Below, in pieces: positions 1 through 11,744 of a stretch of 64,000 nucleotides of DNA. The translations under genes and the position numbers were made by a program. Position 1 is the first letter of the stretch. Every line of letters starts with the position of its first letter. Under the pieces are notes generated by a model that saw nothing but the letters and a program-made list of their open reading frames with translations, made no database searches and was not told the DNA's origin. The stretch is from contig JABYQS010000136.1 in assembly GCA_022592435.1 (NCBI GenBank), positions 40,285 through 104,284 on the forward strand. Reading direction: 5' to 3'. Source of the stretch: Cerioporus squamosus (lineage: Eukaryota > Basidiomycota > Agaricomycetes > Polyporales > Polyporaceae).

Positions 1-819
1 GACGGTACGTCTGGATTCGCACTTCTCATGATCCTCGCTTTGTTTCTCGTCGCGAGATGAGGCTATCTCACTGAGCGTTCGCCCAGTCTTTGGAATTCCT
101 CAGCGAGATGCATATGCTGAGATTGGAGTGAGAGCACTTCTCAGTTTAAGGAGGGTACACGCACCTGTTGGACTTCGGAGAACTTTGCACTCTGCCAGAT
201 GGGTCGCTGTGAATTGTAATCCCTCGCAATTCTACAAGAAGATCGCACTCAATGCAACTTCGCAAATGCGTTTTGGGTCTTTGCTGGTGCATCTACAACC
301 GTGCCCGCACCTGCCGGGCCGATTGCGGTTGTAGGTCCAGCTGGTTCATGCATCAAGTCGTCGTAAGGGCGCAAGCGTGCCTCGACTTCCCTATCCGACA
401 GAGGCACCGCCGAGAGAGCCAGGAAGGCCCCGCAGACCGGATTAATGCCTGGTTGGTCTCTTGTGCGTCTTCCATTGGTAGAGTCTATATCGCCTGTTCC
501 GACGCTGTCGGGACTTCTTGTCTCTTGTCTTCGCTCTCCATCCGTCCTTGTCTTTCCAGGGCATCGCGCGAGTAGACAAGGACCCCATAATACGATGCGG
601 CAACGACGGAAGGAAGCAAATACGACTCTAAACGAGGACGGACAACTGTTCGTAACAGGCATGTGAAGTTCGCGTTGGCACTGCATGCGACGCCAGGTGC
701 TAAGGTTCGTCGTGTCAGTGTTCAGGTCCTAATGTTTGACTGATGCCTGGACTCTGGAGCTCTCAAGGAATGACCATACTTCATACCAGCTTCCTTATCC
801 CTAGCTAGCACTTCGACAG
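1..819. other. intergenic, no gene recognised
   Basis: Short open frames occur on both strands here, but none shows a domain, signal peptide or coherent splice structure. The last ~150 bases are the promoter region of the secreted DUF5648 gene that starts at 897. Confidence 0.5.
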
Positions 820-827
820 TATATAAG
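820..827 (+). promoter_or_regulatory. TATA box of first DUF5648 gene
   Basis: TATATAAG lies 70 bp upstream of the ATG at 897, a usual distance for a fungal TATA promoter with a short 5' leader. Confidence 0.6.
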
Positions 828-896
828 CCCCGCTCCGTGAGGCCTCTCTGCACCGTCGACTTCTCTACGTCGTCCCTCCCCGAGGCATCTGACACC

Positions 897-1523
897 ATGA
901 AGACGATTCTCTCCACTCTTACTGCGGCCGCACTATTCCTCCAGGCCTACTCTGTCCCAGCTCCCGCTGTTCTGGAGGTATTTGACACGCGTTCTTCCAG
1001 TGGCAGGGACTATCTTCCTGACGTCCTACTACAGACCCGGGCAGCGGAGATCTGCGGATTCCCTACCGTCCCGCTCTACCGTGTCGTCAGCGACAGCATC
1101 TCCGACCGCATCTTTACCACCGACGCGACTGAGGTCGAACACGCGCTCGAGAGCGGCGTGTACGTCCGCCAGGCTGTCCTCGGCTACATCTACAGCAACA
1201 CCACGGGTCCGAACGTACCTCGCGCAGTCCCATTCCACCGCCTGGGGAGCGCGGCGAGAACGGACCACTTCGTGACGACGTCCTGGGATGAGGTCGAAAG
1301 TGCTGTTGCGACGAACGGATACGAGTACCAGGGCGTAATTGGGTACGTCTACGCGGACACCAGCGCGGAGACGGGCTGCCCCGGGACGGTGGCGTTCCAC
1401 AGAACGTTCAACCCGCAGCTCGAGGATCATTACTACACCACGGACGCTGCGGAGATAAAGACTGTGGCAGCCGATGGGTACTTGGACGAGGGCATCGCTG
1501 CGTATGTCTTCCCGACGGCCTAG
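897..1523 (+). CDS. secreted DUF5648-domain protein, copy 1
   Basis: An intronless 208-residue protein. The ATG at 897 is chosen because it begins a classic signal peptide (MKTILSTLTAAALFLQAYSV) followed by a PAPA site; the in-frame upstream ATG at 837 would bury it. The mature part is built from repeats of about 45 residues: PLYR.VSDS.SDRIFTTDA.E, PFHRL.S.ARTDHFVTTSWDEVE and AFHRTFNPQ.EDHYYTTDAAEI, each followed by a Y-x-x-x-G-x-x-x-Y-V/I motif. This is the DUF5648 repeat of basidiomycete secreted proteins. Family function is not established; cell-wall or extracellular carbohydrate binding is only a guess. A diverged tandem copy follows at 3073. The TATA box at 820 suggests regulated, possibly strong expression. 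Confidence 0.85.
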   Translation: MKTILSTLTAAALFLQAYSVPAPAVLEVFDTRSSSGRDYLPDVLLQTRAAEICGFPTVPLYRVVSDSISDRIFTTDATEVEHALESGVYVRQAVLGYIYSNTTGPNVPRAVPFHRLGSAARTDHFVTTSWDEVESAVATNGYEYQGVIGYVYADTSAETGCPGTVAFHRTFNPQLEDHYYTTDAAEIKTVAADGYLDEGIAAYVFPTA

Positions 1524-3072
1524 AGAGCGGGCAACACGTAGTATGTATGTCCTGCGCACTTCGGTATTCGCATCGTGCACTCACCCATTTTCCCCTCCAG
1601 CAGTCATTTGTGCATCGGAGCGTTCGACTTAGTATTGATCGAGTTGTAGTCTCTACGCTGTCGCCAATCATCACCGGTCTCACTCAGCTGTACTACTAGC
1701 CCTAGCCTTCAATGATCGTCCATCTGACTATCTAGTAGTAGTGTATTGCATAACGGGTCTCAACCACTTGCGGCTGAGAATGGTTCCAGTGTAGACACTG
1801 TGAGATCAAACATTCGCATGGCGGTCTTTTACCTTCTGTTTCATGCGTGCTATGTGAAACGAACTTTCTTGGTTCGACTGTACTGAGAAAAGTTCGTCCG
1901 ATAAACACGGCTATTGTGTCGCCTCCTCCAGACGCCCGCACTACTTACTCTACCTCTTACCACCATCGTGACTACACATATGTGCCTGCTACACCCTCGT
2001 ACTCGATTTTCTCTGAACCTACTAACTTTTCGAGGCTTGCCATGGCAAGCGGCAACTTAACTCTAGCCTCTTCCACGACTCCGACGCGATTTGGGTCATA
2101 GACCGCTGTCTACGCTAGCTCTCCGGCAATGGATCTGAGGATCGGCAATATGAGCTTGTTCAGCCTTCCCAGCGTATCAGCGACCTTAGGGCGACATGTT
2201 TCACGGAACAGGTGTTGAATACTCCCGAGGTTTGTGCCCACCTTTCCGCTGCCAGTCATGCCAGTGCTTCATGCTGATGATCATGCCCGAAAGACATCCT
2301 ACTGCTCTTCGTGCTGGCCACAGATGTTCTCTCGTGCACGGTAGATGCTATACGAATGGTACTAATGTTGACTTCAGCTCGAAGGTTTGCAAAGCCTGGG
2401 AGAGCATGTTCGGCGCCGACCCCGAGCCCCGACATCCGCGGAGCAGGACCAGCATAGACATGGAATGCTTCTACGCGAGACTCGGCCCACACGTCCATCA
2501 CCGGTCGCGGAGAATACACGCTAGCTAATTGACAACATGAACGGAAGCATCGGCATCATGGGGTCAGACTTTCGCCCCGACATACCGGCGAGGCGTTGAA
2601 CGGAAGAGGTGATCACATCCTCTCCGCCGGATCACAATACCACTCGAGAAGCTTGTGCGTAACCTTCCATCTGTCATTCATGCTGTTAACCGCGACCTGT
2701 ATTCCCGGCGTAGGTTGAAGTCTGCCCGACCAACGACCAACCATGCTGCTCCTTGTGCACCACGCGTCGTCTCGCCGTCTACGAGTACAGTAGGCATTGC
2801 TATGCGACTCCCACCGGTGTCGACATAGTCCAAGAGAGCTGTCCGGATGGCCTTCTTCCGATGCCATTCTCGCCCCTAGTGCGTCCAGTATTCACGACAG
2901 AAACACCCTGATGAATGCGTCTCCTCCGGACTAGTCGAGTATGCACATATGAGTTCGCTCGGATGCTGAACGTGCTGCAATCTACCGCAGGCTACAAAAG
3001 CAAGGCGTTGGAAAATACAGCTCGCTCAGTGCACCTCTCTTTGAGCCTCGCGCAAGCCCAAATTTAGCAGAC
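1524..3072. other. intergenic spacer between tandem DUF5648 genes
   Basis: No gene was recognised in these 1.55 kb. The stretch before 3073 holds a TATA-like CTACAAAAG (2992-3000), about 75 bp upstream of the next ATG. Confidence 0.45.
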
Positions 3073-3888
3073 ATGAAGTTCCTCGTCGCCATCGCCGCCG
3101 CCGCCGTTCTCTCCACTCAAATCGGCGCACTCCCTGCTCCAGAGCCAACAGCGGCTCTCAAGCTCGAGGTCCTCTCGGCTGCTGCTCGACCTACAGCTGC
3201 CGCAGTTGAGGCCGTCGCTTCTGCTGCAGTCATCCAAGCTCGCAGCGCGGCCGCCAGGCTCTCGGCGGCTGTCGAATTCGAGGCCCTCTCCGCTGCAGTC
3301 CATGCGACCGCTGCGGCAGTCGCCACTCAGGGTGTGGAGGTTCGTGATCGTTCTGTTGTGGCGGTATGATAAGGTTCACTCACAGCGGCCATCCTACACA
3401 TACAGGCTCGTGGCGTGAACGCCTGCGGCTTCCCCGTCGTCCCGCTCTACCGTGCGGTCAGCGACTCCCTCAGCGACCGCATCTTCACCACGGACGCCAG
3501 CGAGGTCGAAGCCGCGCTTGCCAGCAGGAATTACGTTCGTTCGGCCATCATCGCTACCGTGTACAGCAACACCACCGGGGCCAGCATCCCCGACGCCATC
3601 CCCCTCTACCGCGTCTACAGCGCCGCCAAGACGGACCACTTCATCACGACCTCGTGGGACGAGGTCGAGACCGCTGTGGGCGGTAACGGGTACACCTACC
3701 AGGGCATCACAGCCTACGTCTACCCGAAGGCGGAGTGCGCCGCGGTGCCCTTCTACAGGCAGTACAACCCGAGCATCGAGGATCACTTCTACTCGACTGC
3801 CAAGCCGGCCAGTGCGAATAGCTCGACTACTGGCGTGGATGGCTGGTTCTATGAGGGCATCACTGGATATGTCTTCCCGCCCCAATGA
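3073..3888 (+). CDS. secreted DUF5648-domain protein, copy 2, with Ala-rich linker
   Basis: Two exons, 3073-3339 and 3406-3888, joined in phase 0 by a 66-nt intron (GTTCGT...ACACATACAG); the product is 249 residues. It starts with the signal peptide MKFLVAIAAAAVLSTQIGAL. A ~70-residue segment follows that is almost all A, V, E, T and S (residues ~22-88) and is absent from copy 1. The C-terminal ~155 residues carry the same three-part DUF5648 repeat (PLYRAVSDSLSDRIFTTDA, PLYRVYSAAKTDHFITTSWD, PFYRQYNPSIEDHFYST). The intron sits at the border between linker and repeat domain. Tandem orientation and matching repeats indicate duplication, then expansion of the linker in this copy. The exact donor could also be one of two nearby GTs, which would change one or two residues. 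Confidence 0.82.
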
Positions 3889-4480
3889 TGATGTGTTCGG
3901 TGAGTGGGCCCTCTTCGCACGGAGTTCTGTCCTGAAGATGGCCCTCCTGTCCATAGCGGGCGCCCTTGAACGAAGCTCAGCTTCGTCTCACGTCCTGTCG
4001 GTACCAACTCCCCTCTTTTGACCGCCCATAGTGTAATCTGCCATCAATAATAGGGCTATCCTTGCTGAGCGATGTGCTCCCACTTTGATCCTATGATTCC
4101 AGTAGCGTGACCACACAGACCGCTGCGGGAGTGGACGAGCCTCCGAGTACACTTCATTATCTGGATCTGAACCACTGAACCTTGTAAGGCTGCATTTAAG
4201 CCATGGTCCATTCTGCGGCTTGGGAACGGGGAGGAGAGGTTTGAACCCGGACGAGTGTGAAACGGGAGAAGGCGCATATGATGAGAATACATGAGGACAA
4301 TGACAATCGCAGGAACCTGCGGACCGTCTACTAGTATTAGTACACCCTGTGCTATAACCCAGGAAAAGCCACCGGACGATAAGAGACGAAGATGCGAGAA
4401 TTTTCGCAGCGACTCGGATACGGTCATGGCGCGCCGCACGAGGCCTGACTGCCAGAAGAGAAAGATGGAACAGACGCGGA
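3889..4480. other. intergenic between convergent genes
   Basis: This is the 3' region of DUF5648 copy 2 (+) and of the first DUF6533 gene (-). The open frames seen here are not supported by any domain. Confidence 0.45.
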
Positions 4481-6257
4481 CTAGGTGGCAGACGACTGTG
4501 ACTGGGACGGTCCAGCGGCCTGCCAAGACCGAATCTGGGCCCTGCGTTCCTCCCCGTTTGAGGGCGAGTCGTCGGCCAACTCAAAATCCCCCTCGGACGA
4601 TGCCGAAAGAGAGTCCGGGTTGATGAAAGCCCCAAGGGACGAGATGAAGCCAGAAGTATCGTATAGGCTCCTCGAGTTCGAGTAATGCAACGGATCGTCG
4701 GGGTCAACTCGGAGGTCCGCCTGATTCGCTTCTTGCAAGTTGAGGAGGAAACGCGACACGAGTATCGCTGTGAGGCTACGAATTGGGAGTCCTGCTGTGA
4801 GTATACCATAGTAGCATTCTGATAGTAAGGCGAGACGCGTACGGCCCGGTGAAGTTCGTCACATAACTTGCGCCGTCATCATCTATCTCCAACTATCCAC
4901 GTGAATATATCAGGAATCCGTGTCAGACCAGTGAGATATGCCAAGCGTGTGGCTTACCGAAGTCAGGGAAAGGGTGAGGTGGAGGGCATTCAGGATGAAC
5001 AGAACCCTGATAATGAGTATATCAGTCCGTCAGGCTTCCTGGGCGGATGGCTTTGCGGGCAGACGAACACGAAATATATGGTTCCTGTGCGCGCCAAAGC
5101 ACGGGTACTCAGCCACGATATTCGGGGTTATGTGTGGGGCCATAGAGAGACATACCGTCACGATAGAGGACGTCTGACAGAGACGGCCGCTTGGACAGTC
5201 GGACACCTCTCAAGGCCTCCCGACTGCTCAGCTTGCTCCAGGTGATATAGATAAGTAGAATGTCGGCAGCGATTAGTGGTACTCGAGAGATGATTGTCAC
5301 TGTGCGATTGCTTGGATGAGCGTGCGCTATGACGTGTGGACTATCTACTCACTCCTATGTACAATGTTAGTACCAATTGACACGCGATGCGAGCGAATAA
5401 GGCGGACCTCAGACCAAACTCCGCAGTCGTGTTGTCCTCGTCAAAGCATCCAAATGACGGGATGACCTCTCCGGAGATGTCATAGTCGTAACGAACCTAC
5501 ATTGTCAACACTCTATGTTTAGTATCCGCTTGAATCCTAGGAAGATTTATACACTTACCAGATTAGCACCTACAGGGACTAAAGACAATGCGAGGACGAG
5601 TAGTCCGAGGAGCTTGCTCCTGCTTAATACAAATGCACGGAGGGTGGAGAAGACTTCGGATGAAAAGACATCAGGCGTTAGCAGGCTGTGGAGTACTTAA
5701 TAGCGTGACTTACCCGCCCCGGGGACGAACTGCAGTACTTGGAGTGCGAAGGTTGCCACCTGGAACAAGGAACAACTACAGACGTCACTCCCTAGTCAAT
5801 ATGCAGTACTGTGAACTCTGCGAGGGTACGAGCGAACCTCTGATTCCGGTTGGTCAGATATCGCCATGGCACGGACTGAGACCGCTTACCTTCTCCGAAT
5901 GGAAAGGTGCAAACCCGACCATCGCGAAGAAATTCACCAAGATGGCTGTCCACTTGTTTGCGAAGTATAAGAGCGACGCTCCGGTTGGCTTCGCGTTCCA
6001 GAAGCATGCCACTTCTCGATCGAAGGTTATCAGGCCTTCGTAAAGCAAAAGAACTACGGCCGGGATTGAACGTGTTAGCAGGACAAAGAGGGTTCGCGAC
6101 AAAGATAACGTACCTGTGACTGCTGTTTGGCAGTAAGTGTCGGTATAGCTGTTCGGCGTTGTCAGCAAGCGGCATCCGCGATGAGCGACGTGGAGCCATA
6201 CAGGTTTTGAAATCGTGCCACAACGGCAGCGGCGGCGGATTCGGCTCCGGAGGACAT
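4481..6257 (-). CDS. DUF6533 multi-span membrane protein, copy A
   Basis: A twelve-exon model of 355 residues; exons from the ATG: 6257-6202, 6148-6114, 6053-5890, 5839-5838, 5775-5714, 5653-5559, 5496-5408, 5310-5156, 5084-5069, 5006-4958, 4892-4843, 4775-4481. All junctions have GT..AG borders and phases close on the TAG at 4481. It begins MSSGAESAAAA and carries the DUF6533 signature LITFDREVACFW (residues ~38-49). Several hydrophobic segments follow, e.g. VPLIAADILLIYITWSKL, with a hydrophilic tail containing GFISSLGAFINPD. Such proteins are abundant in agaricomycetes; function is unknown, with a plasma-membrane sensor or receptor-like role often suspected. The fourth exon is 2 nt (AG), needed to keep frame between SEK and SCSLF. 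Exon lengths match copy B almost exactly. Confidence 0.9.
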
Positions 6258-7012
6258 CTTGGAAGCTGTCTATGCGGTTGAAGAGGAGGATTGATCAAGA
6301 TGAGGTCCATGACTCGGTTACCGGATCCTATATACTGAGTCAGAGCCCAGATTGAGCCCCGACCATGCGAGCAACATACCGGGCGCTGGAGATACGGACG
6401 CCGGTTGCATCGGGCCGCCGTATCTCAGCTTTGTATTGCGGCTCCGGTGATAGAGGACTTGGACTTGGCCGCTGTGTGAGCGTAAGGTAGTAGGACGGCT
6501 GTACACAGCCATGATCCATGGCTCATCGGACCAACATGTCGACTGTTAAGTTTGCGCCCGTGCACCATGCACAGGCGGTCGAAGCTAAGGTCCTGAGAAT
6601 GTGCGGGCAACGCACTGATTGAATCGACTTAGCCATCGGAATGAGCTCAGTGGCTATCGTAGTTCTCATGATGAACGCTGGTGTAAAAGGCGGTAAAATG
6701 ATTCTCCAGATGTGGATGGCGCACTAGTCTGTCTTCTCGGTGATTCCATCGTCATGCTGGCTTTGGGATCTGCGGGCACTGAGCATGCCACACATAGGAG
6801 CAGTAGGCAATGAGTAGTCACTCGCATCGCGGAGAACGAGTCAATCTGTCAACGTGAGCTGCTTACAGGCTCGGCCATTGGTCAAGGTACGCACGTATCG
6901 CAAAACTCGCTAGGATTCTCTCTTCGCGGCCATGGGTGGGGAAGCCTCGGCATCAGACAAAAGTCGGCGACACCCTGCTTCTGCTGTGCATCATTGTAGT
7001 GAAGAACGCAGA
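6258..7012. other. spacer between DUF6533 copies
   Basis: This is the upstream region of copy A and the 3' region of copy B, both minus strand. No further gene was recognised. Confidence 0.45.
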
Positions 7013-8772
7013 CTAGACAGCGGACAACGACGCAGCAGACTGGGACCGGGCCTGAGCTCCTCCTTCCTCGTCTGAGCACGAGCCAACGTGCGAGTCAGAC
7101 TCATCCTCGGAAGCCGCTGGAAGATCTGGGTTAATGAAGCCTCCAAGGGACGAGATGAAGCTTGGCATGTCGTCGTAAGGGTTCCTCGAGGAATGCAGCG
7201 GGTCGTCGGCGTCGAGTCTGACGACGACCTGGTCAGCTTCCTGCAGTTCCAGGAGGAAGCGCGATATGAGGATTGCTGTGATCCTGCCCGTGAAGAGCAC
7301 CGGTAAGTAGATAGTCGCGGCGCGGTAGAGGCATGCTTGAGCACGTACGGGGCGGTGAATGTGGTGATGTAACTCCCACCATCGGCGAAGATCACCACCT
7401 GTCCAGATGTTACATAGTAAGAACGTGCATGCGGTCGGGATGGCAGGGACGGAAAAGTCATCGAGACTTACCGCGTTCACTGAGAGGATGAGATGGAGGA
7501 CATTGAGAATGAACAGAGCTCTGAAGGACAACGTCTGAGTTGGCGAGGTATCTCATGACGATACCGCAGGACGTACATGAAGTATATGGTTCCTGTGCAT
7601 CCCGTGGAACAGATAGTCAGCACCCCGGTGGGAACATGTATCTGATGATAGCGACATACCACCCCGCAAGAGGATGTCCGAAAGCGACAGTCTTTTGGAC
7701 TGTCGAACACCTCTCAAGGTGTCCCGGCTGCTCAACTTCGTCCATGTGATGTAGATGACCAAAACGTCGGCAATGATGAGCGGTACGCGGGAGCTGAGCA
7801 CAACTGTGGGGCGTCTGTATGAGCATGCGACATGGCATATGTCTACTAGACAACTTACGCCTAGCAAAATGTCAGTACTATCTCTTTGAGATGAGATAGA
7901 GATTGACGAACTTTAGGTCAATAGACTCCGTCGTCTCGTCTGTCACAGCGCATCCGAATGGCGGAAAGAGCTCTCCGGAGATATGATAGCCAAATTGAGC
8001 CTGTGTAGCATGTCATTATGTGCCCGTCATACGTTGATAGCATCAAGCTACTCACCAGGTTGGCACCTACAGGCGCTAGGGACAGAATGATGATGATTAG
8101 TCCTAGGAGCTTGCTTCTGCTCAGGACGTATCCCCGAAGGGCAGAGAAGACTGAGACAAGTGCAAGCTATCAGATAGGTTGACCCTGGGACCGAACACAT
8201 GACTTACCCGCCCCGGGAACGTTTTGCAGTATCGACATGGCGGTACCTGCCAAGGAGAAGGACGTACAACTTCGGACGTCAAGAGCTGAGTGTCCCGCAT
8301 CACTGGGAAACTCGAAGAACGACACGAACCTCTGTTATGTAGAAGTTCAGTTTAATCGCGTCGTAGAGTCGCAGACTGAAGTTGCTTACTTGGACTGAGG
8401 AGAAAGACGCAAGCTGGGCGAGCGTCAACGCAGAGACCGTCACGGTGATCCACTTGTTCGCTAGAAACAAGAGTGCCGATAGACCCCGTTTACGAGCTGT
8501 CCAAAAGCAAGCTACTTCGCGATCAAATGTGACGATAACTTCGTAGAGGAAGATGACTAGGGTGACATAACGCGTCAGATCGACGAGGACGAGCCTGCAG
8601 TGCAGAGGACACACCCGAGGCTGCCATATCGCAGTATTCTGCGGTGTAACTATTCGAGCATGAGGCCAGTAAGTATCCCTCTATGATGAGAGAGCTCGAG
8701 ATATGCGACGTACGCTTGGTTGAATAGAGCCACGATTGCCGCAGCACTGGACTCTGTGTCGTCGGAGGACAT
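7013..8772 (-). CDS. DUF6533 multi-span membrane protein, copy B
   Basis: Twelve exons, 349 residues: 8772-8714, 8649-8615, 8556-8390, 8331-8330, 8269-8208, 8150-8056, 8000-7912, 7814-7660, 7592-7577, 7520-7472, 7398-7349, 7283-7013. It starts MSSDDTESSAAA; the DUF6533 signature is VIVTFDREVACFW. Transmembrane segments include VPLIIADVLVIYITWTKL, and the acidic Ser-rich tail has SFISSLGGFINPDL. Seven internal exons have the same length as in copy A (35, 2, 62, 95, 89, 155, 16, 49, 50 nt series), so the gene structure predates the duplication. The 2-nt exon AG (8331-8330) is flanked by introns of 58 and 60 nt and creates Ser between Q and CTSF. The GTIYF segment is on a 16-nt exon. Function is unknown. 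Confidence 0.9.
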
Positions 8773-10278
8773 GGCGAAGTCGAAGGAACTTGGTCCTCGC
8801 GTTTCCGGGTCCAAAGGAAGGATGCAGAAAGATCGACGATGCACGACCGACTCTTATACTCGAGTACGGCGATGCAGTGAGCACCTCTGGCAGATACCTC
8901 TGGGTGGCTCCAAGATGGAGTTGCACAGATGTCCCTGGACTAACGGCACATCTTGATCGCGTCTGCCATGGTAGAGTACGTCGCGCCTTCTTGCGTGGCT
9001 AGATCGGGGGCTGGGACTAGTTTGATGTGGGACACCGAAGCTTCCAAGGCCCTAGTCGGATCAGACATCAGTTTAGGTACCGTACTGCCATTCAGTCGAT
9101 GTGGGAGTGCCTGTAAGAGTAGAAGGAGATGAGACTGGGACGTTTGGTCAGGACGATTAGAAGTACACATGGAACACCGAGATAGCTCAGGCTTGAGGGA
9201 AACGTTGATCAGCGACTCTGAGGCAGTGGGCACGGCCGCACGAGTCGTGTACTATCTCTTCTTCTTCGTTCTGTATATCCTCGGTCGCGATAGTCGTACC
9301 TGTTGCACATCCAACAAAGCTGACCAACGTGGCGGTTCGACGGCCTTAGATGTGTGTCAGTAAGGCGACTGGAAGAACCAGTACTTACCTCTTCACTAAA
9401 GATAGGATGGACAGCGCCAGTGCTACGACTGTCCAAGTCAGGTCGAAAGCTCGTTCATAGCGATAGCATCCTAGATGTGTTGGTTGACAAGTGAAAGGCT
9501 TTGACGTTGAACTGTTCACACAAGCATCGTTGCGGTTTCCTGCACTCAGGCTGGCACTCGCTCGAAAATCCAACTCCGGGGACATGTCTGGTAAATTTCA
9601 TCTGTACCAGTCCATAAGTTGCGTTCGCAGAAACGAAGAAGCAGAGACTGCTGCTTGCTCACCGGCAGATCATGACCGCACAAGAGAGAGAGAGTGGCAT
9701 CCTAAGATCGAGCTACTAAGCTTTGTTACTCGTGTAAGTCGCGCCTACTTAATGGGATTACTCTGCGATACTTACCAAACTCAATGTCAATCAATACGTG
9801 TTAACGCGTCATCAGTAACTCTGAAGTTTGAACGAAACAATCACAAGCTCTTCCCCCACTCATGCCCTCATGCCCTCATCGATGACTGAATAGACAACGT
9901 TCTCAACGTCTGCTACCTGTCTTCGGTTCTCGAGAACTTTATCGGACACTTCTGTCTGACCAGCTGCGAGTACTATGCTTCCCGGCTCCTCAGATCTCGC
10001 CCGCCGCGCTCTGGGACAACACAGCTGATGGTCAGTTCGTGACAGAGTGCATAGAGGACGCGGACGGCACAGATGGCATGGAAGATACCTATCGAGGTTC
10101 AAGGCGCGTAGACGAGTCCGTGTTCAAGATCGCAAGTGAAGTATGTAGCATGAGGCAAGCGAAATGGGAGCGCATCGCTCGATAGCAGTACACGCCTGCC
10201 CGATGTTAATGTGAGTGACCTCGTACGCGAATCAATCCCTGCATTCAAGTACGATACGCGCTCCCAAAGAGTGAATAC
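8773..10278. other. intergenic, no confident gene
   Basis: About 1.5 kb without a supported gene. A few minus-strand frames around 9200-9590 contain a hydrophobic stretch (LTWTVVALALSILSL) followed by a plausible donor, but I could not extend it to a recognisable protein. It may be an eroded membrane-protein remnant. Confidence 0.35.
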
Positions 10279-11744
10279 TCAGACCTCTACGGTCACCTCT
10301 GGATGGGTCCACTTCTTCTCTAGATCGAGCAACGCTGTGACGGTCTCGTCAATCGTCGCCTCCCAACCCACGTATTCCTCGAGACCCAGCACTTCTTTGG
10401 CCCGAGTCGAATCGGTGGTCGACAGTGGTCCGGATAACTTAGGTGCGTCTTCCAGCTTCGCTAGACGATCCTTCAGCTCTGGTCGCGTCTCTGCGAGCCG
10501 TTGCACCGTCTCGGTCCACAGCCTGCCTCCATGCGTCGGAGCAGCGACTAGGAATCGTTTGCCACGGACGTCCGAGCCTGGAGGTAGCTTGGGGAGTCTG
10601 AGCGCGAGAAGGTGTGCGCGGGCCGCGTCTCGAACATGGCAGTAGATGACCGTGGACGGCGGTGGAAAAATGCTCTTTCCCTCTCCAGCGATGAGCCGGT
10701 AGACGAGCTCGGTCGAGCCAAGGGCGTCGGGCCCGTTTCCAGGATATACAGCATATCCGCCGTACATGAAGGGCGGATTGACTGGCTGTCTATTGAGCCA
10801 GACATAGCAGAGAAAAGTAGGCAAGCAGACGCACTCGTAGCGAGGTCCAGTTCCGGGTGCTCTTCTGCGAACTTCCACGCGGCCTCCTCGGCGAGGATCT
10901 TGGCACCGCAATACCTGTGGGTAGGGTTGTGATCGCCGGCGAGGATGTCTTCCGGAGAGGCCCTGCCGTACACTGCAAGAGGTCATGAGCATGACAATGT
11001 CCTCGATGGAATGAGAAGAGGGTCCTTGTCACATACAGTTTTCATTGAGGACAATTCCTTTGTACGCGCCTTCGAATGCAGCTGCGGAATCGGCGTCGGT
11101 ACGTGCTTTCAGCATAACGCCCACTTAGACGAGGACTCACGATCCAGCAGGGTAGCGAAGCTACTCGTGACGACTATTTTGTGCACACCAGCTGCGACTG
11201 ATTGGCGGAGGAGGTTCAATGTTCCGTCGTACGCACCCTGATCAGCGCGTGTATTGAGTATCATGCTCGTTCGAAATGGCATGCACTTCTACCTTCAGCT
11301 GCTCGTATGGATCCGCCCTTCCCGGAAGCGGGCAAGCCACGGCGAGCACTGCATCGACACCTAGTGCAGTACAAGGCTGGCATGAAGCTTGCAAGCGACC
11401 CAGATGCAAGTCCCTCACCTATGAGCGCATCATGGAAGTCGCTCGTGGCGATGTCATCTATCTGGATAGCCTCGAAGTTTGAGTTCGACTTGAAATGGTC
11501 GCGCACGAGAGCGAGCTTGGCGCCACGTGCAGTCCTGGTCTAAGGTGAGTACTCGTCCCGTGTTTGAAGGCTGGTGTACCATACTCACCCTCTAACTCGG
11601 TACCCTGCATCGAGCAGTTGTACAACGATATGAGCTGCAATGAAGCCAGAGGCTCCTGTCACCTGGACACCGTCAGCCGGCACGATAGCGCTTTCGCGGA
11701 TAGGATGCGCTTACGAGGATCAACGCGGGAGGCGAGACAGACAT
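10279..11744 (-). CDS. NAD(P)-dependent epimerase/reductase (extended SDR), copy A
   Basis: Eight exons, 356 residues: 11744-11715, 11662-11589, 11534-11419, 11360-11293, 11237-11141, 11081-11037, 10972-10835, 10781-10279. The N-terminal Rossmann motif VTGASGFIAAHIV (residues ~11-23) binds the dinucleotide. TSSFATLLD supplies the catalytic Ser, and YCGAK (about residue 164) is the YxxxK pair. INPPFMYG and CHVRDAARAHLLAL are typical of the dihydroflavonol-4-reductase/Gre2-like group that reduces ketones or aldehydes with NADPH. The substrate is unknown. A paralog with six identical exon lengths lies at 14279-15715; a dead P450 and a methyltransferase-like tail sit between them. It is likely cytosolic. 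Confidence 0.92.

Noticed and set aside
8940..9590. Gene with a transmembrane segment on the minus strand
   Set aside because: A hydrophobic stretch and a donor-like site exist, but I could not build a continuous multi-exon frame around them.
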